Part shown: positions 63,155 to 64,000 of the stretch, one piece after another | Numbering within the stretch: the first letter of the stretch is position 1 | Layout of the letters: every line of letters starts with the position of its first letter | Made by a program: the position numbers and the translations under genes | The notes under the pieces: model-generated | What the model was told of the DNA's origin: nothing | The model's input: only the letters and a program-made list of their open reading frames with translations | Database searches by the model: none | Assembly (NCBI GenBank): GCA_017469955.1 | Contig: JAFUFJ010000005.1 | Span: forward strand, 186,001 to 250,000 | Length of the DNA: 64,000 nt | Origin: Prevotella sp. | GTDB taxonomy: Bacteria; Bacteroidota; Bacteroidia; Bacteroidales; Bacteroidaceae | Direction: 5' to 3'

Positions 63155-63264
63155 GAGAAAGCTAAGCTTTCAGGGCGAGAAGTCTATGGGTTCTGGGCAA
63201 TAACCCTATCCTTTCTCACCCATAAAGCTATGACTTCTCGGGCTAAAACCTAAGCTTTCTCGAA
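63155..63264. repeat. 22-bp modular repeat array, A-type, five units
   Basis: 110 bp. Cores: GAGAAAGCTAAGCTTTCAG, GAGAAGTCTATGGGTTCTG, AATAACCCTATCCTTTCTC, CATAAAGCTATGACTTCTC, CTAAAACCTAAGCTTTCTC. It lies between convergent genes. Confidence 0.93.
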
Positions 63265-63323
63265 AAGAATGAGGAGCTTCGCGAGGCAGAGCGACGAAAA
63301 CTGAGGGTGAAAGGGCAGTCCCT

Positions 63324-64000
63324 TCACTCGCTCATCAGCTTGTCATAATCCACACAATCGTGAATGATGCGGGGCGGGCAGACGTAGGACGAACTGAGCA
63401 CATTGCGGTCTTCCCGATAGCAGTCAGCCTCGATACCGCCGAGAAAGAGCAGCATCTGGCAGAGGTTGTCGCTCATCAGCGGGCGGTCTGCAGCCTGCTT
63501 TATCTTCTCTGTCATGGCCGGATAGCGACTCATATAGGCGTCGGAACACCACACGACGAAAGGAATCTCGAACTCATACCGGGCCACTTCGCAGGTGATG
63601 TGCGGATTGTGTTCGCGTCCGAACTGCTCCCTGTAGTCGTAAACCTCGTCGCCATGGTCGGAGAGATATACCAACACACAGGGCGTATCGCGAAACAGGT
63701 TCATGATGCTGTAGAGCACATCGTCGTTGTATCGCGTCGCATTGTCATAGTCTGCGATATGCTTCCGGTGCTCTTTGGTCAGCCAGGCGTCCGGCCTGCG
63801 TATGCTGTCAGCCGTGAAATGCTCGTATTCGGGCGTGTGAGGGAAGTGCGAAGACGCGTCGACATGCTGTCCCTGCAGATGGAATATCACCAGATTGCGC
63901 GCCTCGTTTGCCGATGTTTCTTGCTGTCTATACAGGTCGATGAACGGACCGTCGAACTCGAAACTCTCGGTGTTGGTCAGCGAATACGACCTTTCCGAGA
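63324..64000 (-). CDS. Sulfatase-fold phosphoethanolamine transferase-like protein (partial, C-terminal part)
   Basis: The frame is open to the right edge of the window, so the N-terminal part is missing; about 225 residues are present. LVIFHLQGQHVDASSHFP, YDNATRYNDDVLYSIMNLF and VYLSDHGDEVYDYREQFGRE are typical of the EptA/CptA branch of the alkaline-phosphatase-like sulfatase fold, where Asp and His (SDHGDE) bind zinc. Such inner-membrane enzymes add phosphoethanolamine to lipid A or other surface glycans from the periplasm. The transmembrane front expected for this family would lie outside the window. Confidence 0.8.
   Translation of the reverse strand, partial: SERSYSLTNTESFEFDGPFIDLYRQQETSANEARNLVIFHLQGQHVDASSHFPHTPEYEHFTADSIRRPDAWLTKEHRKHIADYDNATRYNDDVLYSIMNLFRDTPCVLVYLSDHGDEVYDYREQFGREHNPHITCEVARYEFEIPFVVWCSDAYMSRYPAMTEKIKQAADRPLMSDNLCQMLLFLGGIEADCYREDRNVLSSSYVCPPRIIHDCVDYDKLMSE

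Noticed and set aside
10947-63264. Ordinary intrinsic terminators as the explanation of the 22-bp arrays
   Set aside because: Separate GC-rich hairpins with T-runs already sit beside several arrays (2396, 18273, 36454, 49281), arrays also occur in divergent promoter gaps, and they lack T-runs.

Overview
The window is chromosomal DNA from a member of the Bacteroidales, most like Prevotella and relatives. Supporting signs are promoters of the TTTG-N19-TAnnTTTG type before most genes, type III glutamine synthetase, LL-diaminopimelate aminotransferase with DapF, a CdaA-type diadenylate cyclase, and secreted proteins ending in short basic tails typical of type IX secretion substrates in this group. 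No rRNA, CRISPR array, prophage, transposase or SusC/SusD pair is visible. I call 44 protein genes (two cut by the window ends) and two tRNAs.

Layout. 0-6 kb: start of a trpB2-type gene, a small membrane protein overlapping a sodium:solute symporter, a gpx-trxB redox pair, a lipoprotein, asnA and tRNA-Arg(CCG). 6-15 kb: a DUF4886/Gfo-Idh-MocA fusion, glnN, the dapF-dapL lysine/peptidoglycan pair and a lipoprotein GalM. 15-26 kb: secreted glycan-active and unknown proteins (GH28 polygalacturonase-like, DUF1080, a zincin with a sorting tail, GH127 overlapping a BASS-type transporter, an unknown secreted protein) and a two-domain hydrolase. 26-38 kb: tRNA-Val(TAC), trpS, an MG2-like envelope protein next to nhaD, rhaB-rhaA, an OmpA porin and a Tat-exported aldo/keto reductase with ferredoxin-type clusters. 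38-41 kb: rplM-rpsI and rpsB-tsf. 42-49 kb: a tight five-gene surface-glycan operon (flippase, GT14, nucleotidyltransferase-PLP fusion, opine dehydrogenase-LicD fusion, glycosyltransferase). 49-64 kb: a 1123-residue secreted DUF3472 protein, folP-cdaA, murF, an OmpA-type lipoprotein, purL, a split chromate transporter pair and the end of an EptA/sulfatase-type gene.

Two things stand out. First, nearly every intergenic gap over about 200 bp carries an array of 22-bp units, usually five (110 bp). Each unit is a 19-bp core with imperfectly palindromic arms plus a 3-bp spacer. The arms come in at least three sequence dialects (GAGAA...TTCTC, GCAAAA...TTTTGC, CATAC...GTATG), and the dialects mix within one array without losing the 22-bp register. 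I know of no described element with this architecture. Second, the 42-49 kb operon pairs a LicC-like cytidylyltransferase fused to a CobD/HisC-like PLP enzyme with an opine dehydrogenase fused to a LicD transferase. That is enough chemistry for a self-contained route to an N-modified phospho-aminoalcohol decoration on a surface glycan.

Other regulatory structure: two unrelated genes (the aldo/keto reductase and purL) have homologous, tandemly duplicated promoter segments with a covarying inverted repeat, and rplM and rpsB have long 5' leaders that may be autoregulatory.
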